Program-made: the position numbers and the translations under genes
Part shown: in pieces, positions 33,698-43,097 of the stretch
How positions within the stretch are numbered: position 1 is the first letter of the stretch
Layout: each line of letters opens with the position of its first letter
Source: Flagellimonas sp. HMM57
Lineage (GTDB): Bacteria > Bacteroidota > Bacteroidia > Flavobacteriales > Flavobacteriaceae
Length of the DNA: 64,000 nucleotides
Assembly: GCF_021390175.1 (NCBI RefSeq)
Contig: NZ_CP090004.1
Location: forward strand, 3,277,001-3,341,000
Direction of reading: 5' to 3'
The notes under the pieces: generated by a model
Told to the model about the DNA's origin: nothing
The model's database searches: none
Seen by the model: only the letters and a program-made list of their open reading frames with translations

Positions 33698-35923
33698 ATG
33701 GAAGTAAAACAGTTTAAAGAAGGTATTTGGACAGAAAAAATTAATGTTAGGGATTTTGTCATCAATAACATAACCCCGTATTATGGAACACATCATTTTT
33801 TGACAGGTCCAAGTTTAAGAACCCAGAGATTGTGGGATATCTGTAAAGAAGCTACCAAGGAGGAACGTCAGAACAAAGGTGTACGTTCCTTGGATACGGA
33901 CACAATTTCCACTGTAAGCGCATTTGATGCAGGATACATTGATAAAGAGAATGAAGTAATTGTTGGATTGCAAACCGATGAGCTTTTAAAACGTACAATG
34001 AAACCATTCGGAGGGTTTAAAGTAGTACAAAAAGCATTATCTGAGCATGGTTTAAAACCCAACGATTCGTTGACCGAATTGTTCTCCAAATATGTTAAAA
34101 CACATAACGACGGTGTTTTTGATGCCTATACAACAGAAATAAAAAAATATAGATCTCTCGGTTTTTTAACGGGGTTGCCCGATAATTACGCTAGAGGAAG
34201 GGTCATTGGTGATTATAGGAGGATAGCACTGTATGGTATTGACTTTTTGATAGCGTCCAAAAAAGCGGATTTAGAACAAATCCAAGGACCAATGAGTGAT
34301 GAGGTCATTCGTTTACGTGAAGAGGTGTCCGATCAGATCAAGGCGCTAAACGAAATGATCGAATTGGGCGACAAATATGATTTGAACCTTAGAAGACCAG
34401 CTCAAAATGCGCAAGAAGCCGTACAATGGACTTATATGGCTTACTTGGCTGCTGTAAAAGAACAAGATGGAGCGGCAATGTCTTTGGGCAATGTTTCTAC
34501 TTTCCTCGATATTTTTATCGAAAATGACTTACAGGATGGGCTTATAACAGAAGAGGAAGCACAGGAATTCATTGATCAGTTCGTAATGAAGTTGCGTATG
34601 GTTCGTCACTTGCGAATGGGAGCTTACGATGAGATTTTTGCAGGTGATCCTACTTGGGTAACTGAAGCGATAGGAGGAATGTTCGCTGATGGCAGGACCA
34701 AAGTAACCAAAACCTCGTTCCGTTTCTTGAACACCTTATACAATCTAGGGCCATCTCCAGAGCCGAACATGACCGTGCTTTGGTCTCAAGATTTGCCACA
34801 AAACTTTAAGGACTATTGCTCAAAAGTTGCTATTGATACCTCATCCATTCAGTTTGAAAACGATGAATTGATGCGGAACAATAGAGGTTCGGATGACTAC
34901 GGAATCGCCTGTTGTGTTTCGTACCAAGAACTAGGAAAATCAATTCAGTTCTTTGGTGCTAGGACCAATTTGGCCAAAACACTGTTATTGGCGATTAATG
35001 GAGGCCGTTGTGAAATAACGGGAACCCAGATGGTAGATGGTATTGAAATGATGGACGATACGTATTTGGATTTTGACAAAGTAATGGCCAATTATAAAAT
35101 AGCAATGAAAGAAGTTGCAAGGGTGTACAACGATTCAATGAACATCATCCATTACATGCACGATAAGTATTACTACGAAAGAGCACAAATGGCATTGATC
35201 GATACCAATCCTGCCATTGATATTGCCTATGGTATTGCAGGTGTGTCGATTGTTGCAGATTCACTATCAGCGATTAAGTACGCAAAAGTAAAGCCTATCA
35301 GAAACGAAGAAGGGTTGACCGTTGATTTTAAGATTGAAGGAGAGTTCCCTTACTATGGGAATGACGATGATAGGGTAGATGAATTGGCCAAAAATGCTGT
35401 AGCTGATTTTAACCATGAATTAAAACAATTGCCAGTCTATAAAAATGCGAACCCTACGATGTCCGTATTGACGATAACATCCAATGTTGCTTACGGTAAA
35501 AAAACGGGGGCAACACCAGATGGAAGGGCTAAAGGAGTACCATTTGCACCAGGTGCAAATCCAATGCACGGGCGAGATTCCAATGGAGCCATCGCATCAT
35601 TGAATTCTGTCGCCAAAATTGATTACAACGACTCTCAAGACGGTATTTCGAATACCTTTTCAATAGTACCAAAATCGTTGGGAGCTGATGAAGATGATAG
35701 AATTGATAACCTATCAACAATTCTGGATGGTTATTTTTCCAGAAACGCTCAGCACATCAATGTCAATGTCTTGGACAAAGAAACGTTGTTAGATGCCATG
35801 GAACGTCCTGAAGAGTATCCACAGTTGACCATTAGGGTATCGGGATATGCTGTGAATTTTGTAAGGTTGACCAAGGAGCAGCAAATGGAAGTGATAACAC
35901 GTTCCTTCCACGAATCAATGTAG
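33698..35923 (+). CDS. pflB: Pyruvate formate-lyase (formate C-acetyltransferase)
   Basis: 741-aa glycyl-radical enzyme converting pyruvate and CoA to acetyl-CoA and formate without oxygen. The twin active-site Cys are in GIACCVSY (Cys405-406) and the radical Gly in RVSGYAV (Gly716), near the C-terminus as in E. coli. [20 protein letters not shown] and [11 protein letters not shown] are also family motifs. The activase gene follows within 80 bp. Oxygen cleaves such enzymes at the glycyl site, so this suggests fermentative or microaerobic periods in an organism otherwise built for aerobic fatty-acid oxidation. Confidence 0.95.
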   Translation: MEVKQFKEGIWTEKINVRDFVINNITPYYGTHHFLTGPSLRTQRLWDICKEATKEERQNKGVRSLDTDTISTVSAFDAGYIDKENEVIVGLQTDELLKRTMKPFGGFKVVQKALSEHGLKPNDSLTELFSKYVKTHNDGVFDAYTTEIKKYRSLGFLTGLPDNYARGRVIGDYRRIALYGIDFLIASKKADLEQIQGPMSDEVIRLREEVSDQIKALNEMIELGDKYDLNLRRPAQNAQEAVQWTYMAYLAAVKEQDGAAMSLGNVSTFLDIFIENDLQDGLITEEEAQEFIDQFVMKLRMVRHLRMGAYDEIFAGDPTWVTEAIGGMFADGRTKVTKTSFRFLNTLYNLGPSPEPNMTVLWSQDLPQNFKDYCSKVAIDTSSIQFENDELMRNNRGSDDYGIACCVSYQELGKSIQFFGARTNLAKTLLLAINGGRCEITGTQMVDGIEMMDDTYLDFDKVMANYKIAMKEVARVYNDSMNIIHYMHDKYYYERAQMALIDTNPAIDIAYGIAGVSIVADSLSAIKYAKVKPIRNEEGLTVDFKIEGEFPYYGNDDDRVDELAKNAVADFNHELKQLPVYKNANPTMSVLTITSNVAYGKKTGATPDGRAKGVPFAPGANPMHGRDSNGAIASLNSVAKIDYNDSQDGISNTFSIVPKSLGADEDDRIDNLSTILDGYFSRNAQHINVNVLDKETLLDAMERPEEYPQLTIRVSGYAVNFVRLTKEQQMEVITRSFHESM

Positions 35924-35999
35924 ATCCATTAGTATTTTGTAAGCATCTGGAGAGAAGTGTAAAGGCTTTTTTCCAGATGCTAATTTTTTAACCAATTCA

Positions 36000-36755
36000 C
36001 TGCTTATCATACCAGAAGAACATACCTTACGAGTACACTCCATTGAGTCATTCGGAACACATGACGGTCCTGGAATACGACTTGTTATATTTTTACAAGG
36101 CTGTAAATTAAAATGTGTATACTGCCATAATCCAGACACCATAGACATGTCTGGAGGAAAGGAATATCCCATTGAAGAACTTGTGGAAATGGCCTTGAAA
36201 ATGAAATCCTATTTTGGAAAAAAAGGAGGGGTTACAGTTTCGGGAGGTGAACCTTTGCTCCAATCGAAAGAATTGGTTTCTTTCTTTAAAAGGCTTAAGG
36301 AAGAAGGCATCCACACAAACTTGGATACCAATGGTAGAATTCTAAATCATTTTGCAAAGGAGTTGTTAGACGATTATACCGATTTGGTCATGCTGGATAT
36401 CAAACACATGACTGAAGATGGGTTTGAACGCATTACCGGTATGAAGAATAAGGAAACCACCTTCAATCTGGCAAAGTATAGGGAAGCTTCAGGAAAAAAA
36501 ATGTGGCTTAGATATGTACTCATACCCAATGTTACCAACCATGCCGACCTTTTGCACGATATGGGAAAATATTTCAAAGATTACAAAACCATTGAAAAGA
36601 TAGAGCTACAACCTTACCACAAACTAGGAGTTCATAAATGGGAAGCGTTAGGGTGGGAATATCAACTAAAAGATGCTAGGGAAAACACCGAAGAAGAAAT
36701 ACAGGAAGCAGTAGCAATACTAAAAAATTATTTTAAAGAAGTGAAAATCAATTAA
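36000..36755 (+). CDS. pflA: Pyruvate formate-lyase activating enzyme
   Basis: Radical-SAM enzyme that installs the glycyl radical on PflB. The cluster motif is GCKLKCVYCHNPD (CxxxCxxC), preceded by VHSIESFGTHDGPGIR and followed by VTVSGGEPLLQ and DTNGRI. The frame is open from 35943 (after TAA at 35940) but has no ATG, GTG or TTG before the conserved core. The first ATG is at 36147, past the Fe-S motif. I place the start at CTG 36000 as the best guess; ATC/ATA at 36006/36009 are other options. The product would be about 251 aa, a normal length. About 76 bp separate it from pflB, probably one transcript. Confidence 0.85.
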   Translation: MLIIPEEHTLRVHSIESFGTHDGPGIRLVIFLQGCKLKCVYCHNPDTIDMSGGKEYPIEELVEMALKMKSYFGKKGGVTVSGGEPLLQSKELVSFFKRLKEEGIHTNLDTNGRILNHFAKELLDDYTDLVMLDIKHMTEDGFERITGMKNKETTFNLAKYREASGKKMWLRYVLIPNVTNHADLLHDMGKYFKDYKTIEKIELQPYHKLGVHKWEALGWEYQLKDARENTEEEIQEAVAILKNYFKEVKIN

Positions 36756-36926
36756 AAAGGTTCTAAAAACTGCACCATCTAAACTTAGAAAATATTTAAA
36801 ACCATAGCGTTGCCTTATTGTTTAAAAGTAATTGACAGAAATCTTAATAGGATAAACTCTAAAAGGTTAGCTGTTGTTGAAAGGCTTTGGACATAACCAA
36901 TTTGGCTTCCGGAAATAGCCGATCGA

Positions 36927-38426
36927 ATGACCTATAAAAAACTGCATAAAAAAGCTTCAGAATTTGCCACAAGAACCGAATATTTAGACCACGAACTGCA
37001 AATCATGAAGCCTAGAAGGTACCGATTGAACCTTCCGGGTAGGGATTTCAGATTTGAATGGGAAGATTTAGTACCAGCTTTAGCGGGAACCATTGGAATT
37101 ATTGCCATGTATTCCTCTGTAATGATGGCTTGGGCAGATGGTTTGACCCAAGCTTGGGACCACATAACATTGGGCAAAGAGTTTGCTATTGAGGTATCTC
37201 GGGTAGAGATGTTGATTCCTGCCTTGTTGTTTGTCATTCTGGCTTCTGGTTTTTTTAATCCCAGAGCAAATTTAGCCGGTAACCATGGCCCAATGATTCC
37301 ATTAATTGCCAGTATTGCTTTGGCAGGGGCACACCCCTTGGCACTGGCTATTTTAATTGGAATATTTGGGCTTTTGCTCAGTATTTTTAAGGGAGGTTCC
37401 CGTTTGGTCAACCTCACCAGCAAAGGAGTCGCAGGGGGGTTGTTGATTTTCTTGGGCTTCACGGGGTCATTGAGTCAAATTAAGACGATTCAATCTTGGG
37501 GCATGGGACTTGAATCTACAGCTATCGAAGCGGGGTCTTTGGGATTTCTAGGATTGGTCATTTTAGCTGTTACGGTAGTTCTGTACAGCTATCTTGCCCG
37601 AATCGATAAGCGTTGGTTGGCCATTCCTGTTTGCGCTATTGCCGCCTTAGTGGTAGCCCTTGTTGGTGGTGCCGGCTTTGACCTACAGTTTACCACCGAA
37701 ATGGGATTGCCAAATCTTAACCCTGCATATTGGTGGGGCAGTACCGAAGAGGGCTGGATGCTCGGGTTACCAACCACGCAACATTTTATTGCCTCTTTGC
37801 CGTTCGCCATTTTAGCGGTTGCCATGTGGTCCCCGGATTTCTTGGGGCACCGTATTTTTCAAGAAATGAACTATCCCAAAAATTCTGAAAAAGTATTGAT
37901 GGACGTTGATGATACCATGACCATGTGTTCTTTTAGACAAATGGTAGGTACGGCCGTTGGTGGTGGTAACATTACATCATCTTGGGGTACCTATATGATT
38001 CCTGCTGCAATTGCTAAAAGACCAATCCCTGCAGGTGCCATACTTCTTGGTTTAATTGTGATGGCCGTTGCTATTTTAGGAAGCCCTATGGATGTTGCAG
38101 TTTGGCCACCGGTTCGATGCATTGCCTTGCTCGTTGGGGTATTTCTGCCATTGATTGAGGCCGGGGTTCAAATGATAAAACGAAGTGCCTGTGCACAAGC
38201 AGCGGGCATTTGCATTTTTGCCGCAATGGTAACAAACCCGGTATTGGCGTGGGCATTGGCTATGTTTTTGGACAATAATGGGTTAATCGGCGATAAGGAA
38301 AGAGCAAAGAAACTATCCAAAATAGACAAATGGGTCATTCCATTAAGTATATTGACCATATGTGTAATGGCGGTTCTTTCTGTCGGCATGTTAAAAGGCA
38401 CCTATGGTATTTTGGCGTTTCTTTGA
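36927..38426 (+). CDS. Multi-pass membrane protein, DUF3360-like putative transporter
   Basis: 499-aa integral inner-membrane protein with about 11-12 hydrophobic segments (for example LVPALAGTIGIIAMYSSVMM, FLGLVILAVTVVLYSYLA, VIPLSILTICVMAVL). The polar N-terminal 45 residues lead into the first segment. Motifs NLAGNHGPMIPLI, DVDDTMTMCSFRQMVG and GNITSSWGTYMIP resemble the DUF3360 family, whose fold is related to SulP/NCS2-type transporters. No substrate is known. Follows pflA by 171 bp, so cotranscription is uncertain; converges on purL with a heptamer array between. Confidence 0.7.
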   Translation: MTYKKLHKKASEFATRTEYLDHELQIMKPRRYRLNLPGRDFRFEWEDLVPALAGTIGIIAMYSSVMMAWADGLTQAWDHITLGKEFAIEVSRVEMLIPALLFVILASGFFNPRANLAGNHGPMIPLIASIALAGAHPLALAILIGIFGLLLSIFKGGSRLVNLTSKGVAGGLLIFLGFTGSLSQIKTIQSWGMGLESTAIEAGSLGFLGLVILAVTVVLYSYLARIDKRWLAIPVCAIAALVVALVGGAGFDLQFTTEMGLPNLNPAYWWGSTEEGWMLGLPTTQHFIASLPFAILAVAMWSPDFLGHRIFQEMNYPKNSEKVLMDVDDTMTMCSFRQMVGTAVGGGNITSSWGTYMIPAAIAKRPIPAGAILLGLIVMAVAILGSPMDVAVWPPVRCIALLVGVFLPLIEAGVQMIKRSACAQAAGICIFAAMVTNPVLAWALAMFLDNNGLIGDKERAKKLSKIDKWVIPLSILTICVMAVLSVGMLKGTYGILAFL

Positions 38427-38471
38427 ACGTGACTTAGATATATTTGTTCGGTTTGATTAAGATTGTTTGCT

Positions 38472-38569
38472 TTAACCATTAACCATTAACCATTAACCAT
38501 TAACCATTAACCATTAACCATTAACCATTAACCATTAACCATTAACCATTAACCATTAACCATTAACCA
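38472..38569. repeat. Tandem heptamer array, 14 exact copies of TTAACCA
   Basis: 98 bp made of 14 perfect head-to-tail copies of TTAACCA. It lies between the convergent DUF3360-like gene and purL and ends one base short of the purL stop codon. No variants within the array, which implies recent expansion by slippage. Confidence 0.97.
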
Positions 38570-38570
38570 C

Positions 38571-41500
38571 TTAACTATGCTCCTGCACCCATTTTCTAGC
38601 ATTCATAAACGCTTCCAGCCACGGAGAAACTTGGTCATTTCTATCCTTAGGATAATGTGCCCAGTTCCATGGAAATGTAGAACGCTCTATATGGGGCATG
38701 GTCACTAAATGGCGTCCGGTCTTATCGCATAACATGGCCGTGTTGTAGTCACTTCCGTTAGGGTTGGCAGGATAGCTTTCATACCCATATTTGGCAACAA
38801 TGTCATAGTTGTCTTCAGATAAGGGAAGACTAAATTTCCCTTCTCCGTGCGAAATCCATACGCCCAAAGTTGTGCCTGCTAAAGAAGATAACATCACCGA
38901 ATGGTTCTCCTGTATTTTTACCGACGTGAAATTACTTTCATGCTTGCCCGAATCATTATACGTCATTTTGGCTAGCTTTTCATGCTCTGGATTGATCATA
39001 TCTAGCTCCAAGAACAATTGGCACCCGTTACAGATTCCAATAGATAAAGTATCAGGTCTTGCAAAAAAGTTTTTTAATGCTTTATTGGCCTTTTCGTTGT
39101 ATTTGAAGGCACCGGCCCATCCTTTGGCACTGCCCAAAACATCAGAATTTGAAAAACCGCCTACGGCTCCTATGAACTGTATCTCCTCCAATGTTTCTCT
39201 CCCCGAAATCAAATCGGTCATGTGTACATCCTTTACATCAAAACCGGCCAGATACATGGCGTTGGCCATTTCTCGTTCAGAATTACTTCCTTTTTCTCGA
39301 AGAATCGCAGCTTTTGGACGGTGACTGAGCGAAGTCGAAGCCACCAATGCTCTTCCCTGAGCGGAGTCGAAGGGAATAGTACCCTTAAAATCTTTAGGGA
39401 AAACATATTTTAGCGGTTGATTTTTGTAATTATCAAATCGGTCTTTTGCCAATCCGTTTGCAGTTTGTTTGTCATCCAAAAGATAGGAAGTCTTGAACCA
39501 AGTATCGCGTAAAGATGGAATATTGAGTCCTATTTCTGTTCCATTATTTCTGATGCTTAACATATCCGAAGCTACAACAGTACCAATGTTTGAAAATTGA
39601 ATTCCTGCATCATGAAGTACTTTTTCTATCGAGGTATCTTTGGATTGAAACACGATTCCAGCATTTTCGGAAAATAAGAGTTTAATGATATCCGCTTCTC
39701 CTAGACCAGATACATCTAAATTGGCCCCAAGCTGTGTATCGGCAAAACACATTTCCAACAAGGTGGTAATCAATCCGCCAGAAGCTACATCGTGTCCAGC
39801 TAGAATTTGACCATCCTTGATCAATTCCTGTATAGTATTAAAGACTAGTTTCAGATAACCAGAATCCAGTACCGAGGGAGCTTCATCTCCGATTTCGTTC
39901 AATATTTGACTAAAGGAAGAGCCTCCCAATTTAAAATCATCCTTGGAAATATTAATGTAGTAGATATTCCCAGCGTCTTTCTGAAGAACAGGTTCGACTA
40001 TTTTGGTAATGTCATTGCAATTTCCAGCAGCAGAGATAATAACGGTTCCAGGGGAAATCACATCACCGTCTTTATACTTTTGCTTCATGGACAGTGAATC
40101 CTTTCCAGTTGGCACATTGATGCCGAGTTCTATAGAAAACTCGGATACTGCTTTTACTGCTTCGTACAACCTAGCATCTTCACCTTCGTTTTTGCAGGGC
40201 CACATCCAGTTTGCGGACAAGGAAACGGATTGTAAGCCTTCCTTTAGTGGAGCCCATACCATATTTGTTAGTGCTTCGGCAATACTGTTTTTGCTCCCGG
40301 CAACTGGATTGATCAAACCTGAAATAGGGGAGTGCCCAATACTGGTTGCTATACCTTCTTTCCCTTTAAAATCCAAGGCCATCACCCCACAATTATTTAG
40401 TGGCAGTTGTAAAGCACCTACACATTGTTGTTTGGCTACGCGACCACCTACACAGCGGTCCACTTTGTTGGTAAGCCAATCTTTACAGGCTACCGCTTCC
40501 AATTGTAAGACCTGCTCCAGATATTCATGAAAATGTTCCAATGCGTACGAAAGCGCTGGATAATTTCTTACTATGGTTTTATCGTCCAATATGGTCTTTG
40601 GAGAACTTCCGAACATATCGGATAGCTCCAAATCCATTGGTTTTTCATTGGACTTTTGGGATTCAAAAGTAAATCGGTGGTCACCCGTTACTTCACCAAC
40701 ATTATACATTGGAGAACGTTCTCGTTTCGCTATTTTATCCAATAGTTCCAAATCTTGTTCGCCAATGACCAGTCCCATACGTTCTTGGGATTCGTTACCA
40801 ATAAGTTCTTTGGCAGATAGGGTAGGGTCACCAACAGGAAGTTTATCGGTATTTATTTTACCTCCGGTTTCTTCTACCAACTCCGACAGGCAGTTCAGGT
40901 GCCCGCCAGCCCCATGGTCATGGATAGAGACAATAGGGTTTTCATGACTCTCCACCATGCCACGAATGGCATTGGATGCCCGTTTTTGCATTTCTGGATT
41001 GGAACGTTGCACCGCATTTAGTTCAATGGTGGCACTAAATTCACCCGTATCCGCACTTGACACGGCAGCACCACCCATTCCTATACGGTAGTTGTCCCCA
41101 CCTAAAATGACAATTTTATCTCCCTGTTTTGGAGTGTCTTTCAGTGCTTGTTCAGCTTTTCCATATCCGATACCGCCAGCGAGCATGATTACTTTGTCAA
41201 AGCCTAATCGTCTTGCTTCCTCCTCATGTTCAAAAGTGAGCACAGATCCAGCGATTAAAGGTTGTCCAAATTTATTTCCAAAATCTGAAGCCCCATTGGA
41301 TGCTTTTATCAAGATGTCCATTGGAGTTTGGTAGAGCCATTCCCGCTCCTGCATTCCATTTTCCCAAGGTCTGTTTTGAGTTGGGTCGGAAGAATCTTCC
41401 AATCTTGAATATGAGGTCATGTAAACGGCTGTTCCTGCAAGGGGCAACGAACCTTTACCGCCTGCCAATCTATCCCGTATTTCCCCTCCCGAACCTGTGG

Positions 41501-42302
41501 CAGCTCCATTAAAGGGCTCCACGGTTGTTGGAAAGTTATGGGTCTCTGCTTTTAAGGATAAAACGGACTGAAATTCAGCTTCTTCATAAAAATCGGGCTT
41601 ATCAGCACTCTTGGGGGCAAACTGAACCACTTTGGGCCCCTCAATAAACGCTACATTGTCTTTGTATGCGGAAACAATATCGTTTGGATGCTTTTCTGAT
41701 GTTTTTTTGATGAGCTTAAAGAGCGATGAAGGCATTTCCTGTCCATCAATGATAAAAGTGCCATTGAAAATTTTATGGCGGCAATGCTCGGAGTTGACTT
41801 GGCTAAAGCCGAAAACCTCGGAATCCGTTAACTTTCTTCCCAGTTTTTTGGATAAGTTTTCCAAATACTTTACTTCTTCGTCATTTAAGGCCAGTCCTTC
41901 TTGTTTATTATATTCCGCAATATCTTCAATCTCTAAAATAGCTTCGGGAGTAATGCTAATGGTAAAGATATCTTGGTCCAATCCGTTGTATTTCTGAAAA
42001 AGCATGGGGTCGTAATCGGTATGTGCTTCTTCAATGGCATGAAATTCTTCAATTCTAATAATTCCAGCAATGCCCATGTTTTGGGTAATCTCCGTGGCAT
42101 TGGTACTCCAAGGGGTTACCATGGCTGCTCGGGGACCAACAAAAAAGGCGTCAAGAGACGCCAAAGGTGTTTTAGTCGCTCCCGAAACGAGTTCGGGACA
42201 GGCAAACAACCATGTGAGTTTTTCAATATCTTTTGGTGCAATTTCTTGAGCGGTTTGGACGGCAAATACTTTAGTTGCCACATCTCCAAAGAAATGAATC
42301 AT
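38571..42302 (-). CDS. purL: Phosphoribosylformylglycinamidine synthase
   Basis: 1243-aa large-type FGAM synthase of purine biosynthesis, joining FGAR and glutamine-derived ammonia with ATP. N-terminal linker part, synthase part (LSKKLGRKLTDSEVFGFSQVNSEHCRH, SLKAETHNFPTTVEPFNGAATG, IVSIHDHGAGG, VPTGKDSLSM) and C-terminal glutaminase (KAAILREKGSNSE; Cys in GICNGCQLFLE; HGEGKF). Two dispersed palindromic repeats are translated in frame: CPELVSG at residues about 34-41 and PFDSAQGRALVASTSLSHRP around 976-994, the latter in the linker before the glutaminase. All key catalytic motifs remain. A TAAATTTG box lies 33 bp upstream. Confidence 0.95.
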   Translation of the reverse strand: MIHFFGDVATKVFAVQTAQEIAPKDIEKLTWLFACPELVSGATKTPLASLDAFFVGPRAAMVTPWSTNATEITQNMGIAGIIRIEEFHAIEEAHTDYDPMLFQKYNGLDQDIFTISITPEAILEIEDIAEYNKQEGLALNDEEVKYLENLSKKLGRKLTDSEVFGFSQVNSEHCRHKIFNGTFIIDGQEMPSSLFKLIKKTSEKHPNDIVSAYKDNVAFIEGPKVVQFAPKSADKPDFYEEAEFQSVLSLKAETHNFPTTVEPFNGAATGSGGEIRDRLAGGKGSLPLAGTAVYMTSYSRLEDSSDPTQNRPWENGMQEREWLYQTPMDILIKASNGASDFGNKFGQPLIAGSVLTFEHEEEARRLGFDKVIMLAGGIGYGKAEQALKDTPKQGDKIVILGGDNYRIGMGGAAVSSADTGEFSATIELNAVQRSNPEMQKRASNAIRGMVESHENPIVSIHDHGAGGHLNCLSELVEETGGKINTDKLPVGDPTLSAKELIGNESQERMGLVIGEQDLELLDKIAKRERSPMYNVGEVTGDHRFTFESQKSNEKPMDLELSDMFGSSPKTILDDKTIVRNYPALSYALEHFHEYLEQVLQLEAVACKDWLTNKVDRCVGGRVAKQQCVGALQLPLNNCGVMALDFKGKEGIATSIGHSPISGLINPVAGSKNSIAEALTNMVWAPLKEGLQSVSLSANWMWPCKNEGEDARLYEAVKAVSEFSIELGINVPTGKDSLSMKQKYKDGDVISPGTVIISAAGNCNDITKIVEPVLQKDAGNIYYINISKDDFKLGGSSFSQILNEIGDEAPSVLDSGYLKLVFNTIQELIKDGQILAGHDVASGGLITTLLEMCFADTQLGANLDVSGLGEADIIKLLFSENAGIVFQSKDTSIEKVLHDAGIQFSNIGTVVASDMLSIRNNGTEIGLNIPSLRDTWFKTSYLLDDKQTANGLAKDRFDNYKNQPLKYVFPKDFKGTIPFDSAQGRALVASTSLSHRPKAAILREKGSNSEREMANAMYLAGFDVKDVHMTDLISGRETLEEIQFIGAVGGFSNSDVLGSAKGWAGAFKYNEKANKALKNFFARPDTLSIGICNGCQLFLELDMINPEHEKLAKMTYNDSGKHESNFTSVKIQENHSVMLSSLAGTTLGVWISHGEGKFSLPLSEDNYDIVAKYGYESYPANPNGSDYNTAMLCDKTGRHLVTMPHIERSTFPWNWAHYPKDRNDQVSPWLEAFMNARKWVQEHS
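39325..39372. repeat. Twin 16-bp repeats inside purL
   Basis: CTGAGCGAAGTCGAAG at 39325-39340 and CTGAGCGGAGTCGAAG at 39357-39372 are direct copies, one mismatch apart, with 16 bp between. Same family as the repeat at 14355-14380. Translated in frame within PurL as FDSAQGR and the following TSLSH-type peptide. Confidence 0.85.
42180..42198. repeat. Palindromic repeat inside the 5' part of purL
   Basis: TCCCGAA-ACGAG-TTCGGGA, a 7-bp stem with a 5-base loop. Read on the coding strand it gives PELVSG within PurL, in a region where I expect a family loop of different sequence. Confidence 0.75.
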
Positions 42303-42334
42303 ACAGTTTGCTGATTGAACGGATTAAGAAAATG

Positions 42335-42342
42335 CAAATTTA
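42335..42342 (-). promoter_or_regulatory. -7 box of the purL promoter
   Basis: TAAATTTG on the minus strand, 33 bp upstream of the purL ATG, matches TAnnTTTG. No clear TTG at the -33 position was found. Confidence 0.5.
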
Positions 42343-42451
42343 CAAGTTTAGCTTGGATTTTGATCTACAGCATAAGGGAGTTGTTAACTAGGAAGTGTTG
42401 ATAGATTAGTGAATTACCCCTTTAAGGTATATCATTTTGTGAATTTCCGCA

Positions 42452-42961
42452 TTAGGTGTCTCTTATTTCCACTATTCTTGAGAGATGATGATCGTCATGC
42501 TCAGCAACAAATAGAAATAAATCCATAGTTCTCATGGGTTTTTCCAGTCTAGGGTGCAAAGCCATTTTATAAATATCTTCTTGGGATAATACAGACAGTT
42601 TTTCCAAAGTCATTTTTCGAATTTGCTCGAAATTGGCTAACAACTCATTTATGTCCTTGGAATTATGTTGCGCGAAATCGGTTTGTTTGTTGTCCAAATC
42701 CGTTGGCCTTAAATATTTTTCATGGTTTAATATGTCTTCTAACCTTCCTTGCCATAATGGTTCTAAATCAATCAGGTGGCCTATGTTTTCTTTTATGGAC
42801 CATTTATCATCCGGTTTTGACTCAAGCAGGTCAAATGGAACTTCTTTTACCACAGAAGTCAACCGCATTGGAATCCCTTTCATTCTTTCAATAATTGATG
42901 GAAAAATGTTCTGGTCGAATGAAAAATCAAATTTTCGCTCAAACCATTTAATTTGCCCCAT
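42452..42961 (-). CDS. DinB-family protein
   Basis: 169-aa four-helix-bundle protein of the DinB/YfiT superfamily. The metal-binding His triad is visible: IGHLIDLE in the first half and AEHDDHHLSRI near the C-terminus. WSIKENIGHL is the usual family opening. Members include thiol transferases such as bacillithiol transferase and many uncharacterised proteins, so the reaction is open. Cytosolic. Same strand as the SDR gene upstream, but that gene's terminator lies between. Confidence 0.85.
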   Translation of the reverse strand: MGQIKWFERKFDFSFDQNIFPSIIERMKGIPMRLTSVVKEVPFDLLESKPDDKWSIKENIGHLIDLEPLWQGRLEDILNHEKYLRPTDLDNKQTDFAQHNSKDINELLANFEQIRKMTLEKLSVLSQEDIYKMALHPRLEKPMRTMDLFLFVAEHDDHHLSRIVEIRDT

Positions 42962-43049
42962 AACTCGTGTTCTTTTAAAATAGATTTATTGTTTCTGCAA
43001 AACGCACAACAATTGACATCTAAAGTAAGAAACTCTTGCATTTTCTAAA

Positions 43050-43070
43050 ACAAAAGCCCCAAAAAGGGGC
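43050..43070 (-). terminator. Terminator of the SDR gene
   Basis: GCCCC-TTTTT-GGGGC on the minus strand followed by TTTTGTTTT. Short stem but strongly G+C, 28 bp after the SDR stop codon. Confidence 0.75.
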
Positions 43071-43097
43071 CTTAGAAATAAAGATTGATTTGACGCG

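Noticed and set aside
38472..38569. Heptamer array as a CRISPR
   Set aside because: Units are 7 bp, head to tail, with no spacers and no cas genes nearby. It is a simple tandem repeat.
42147..42162. GGCGTC-AAGA-GACGCC hairpin near the 5' end of purL
   Set aside because: It encodes the expected family residues SLDAFF; a chance hairpin rather than an inserted repeat.
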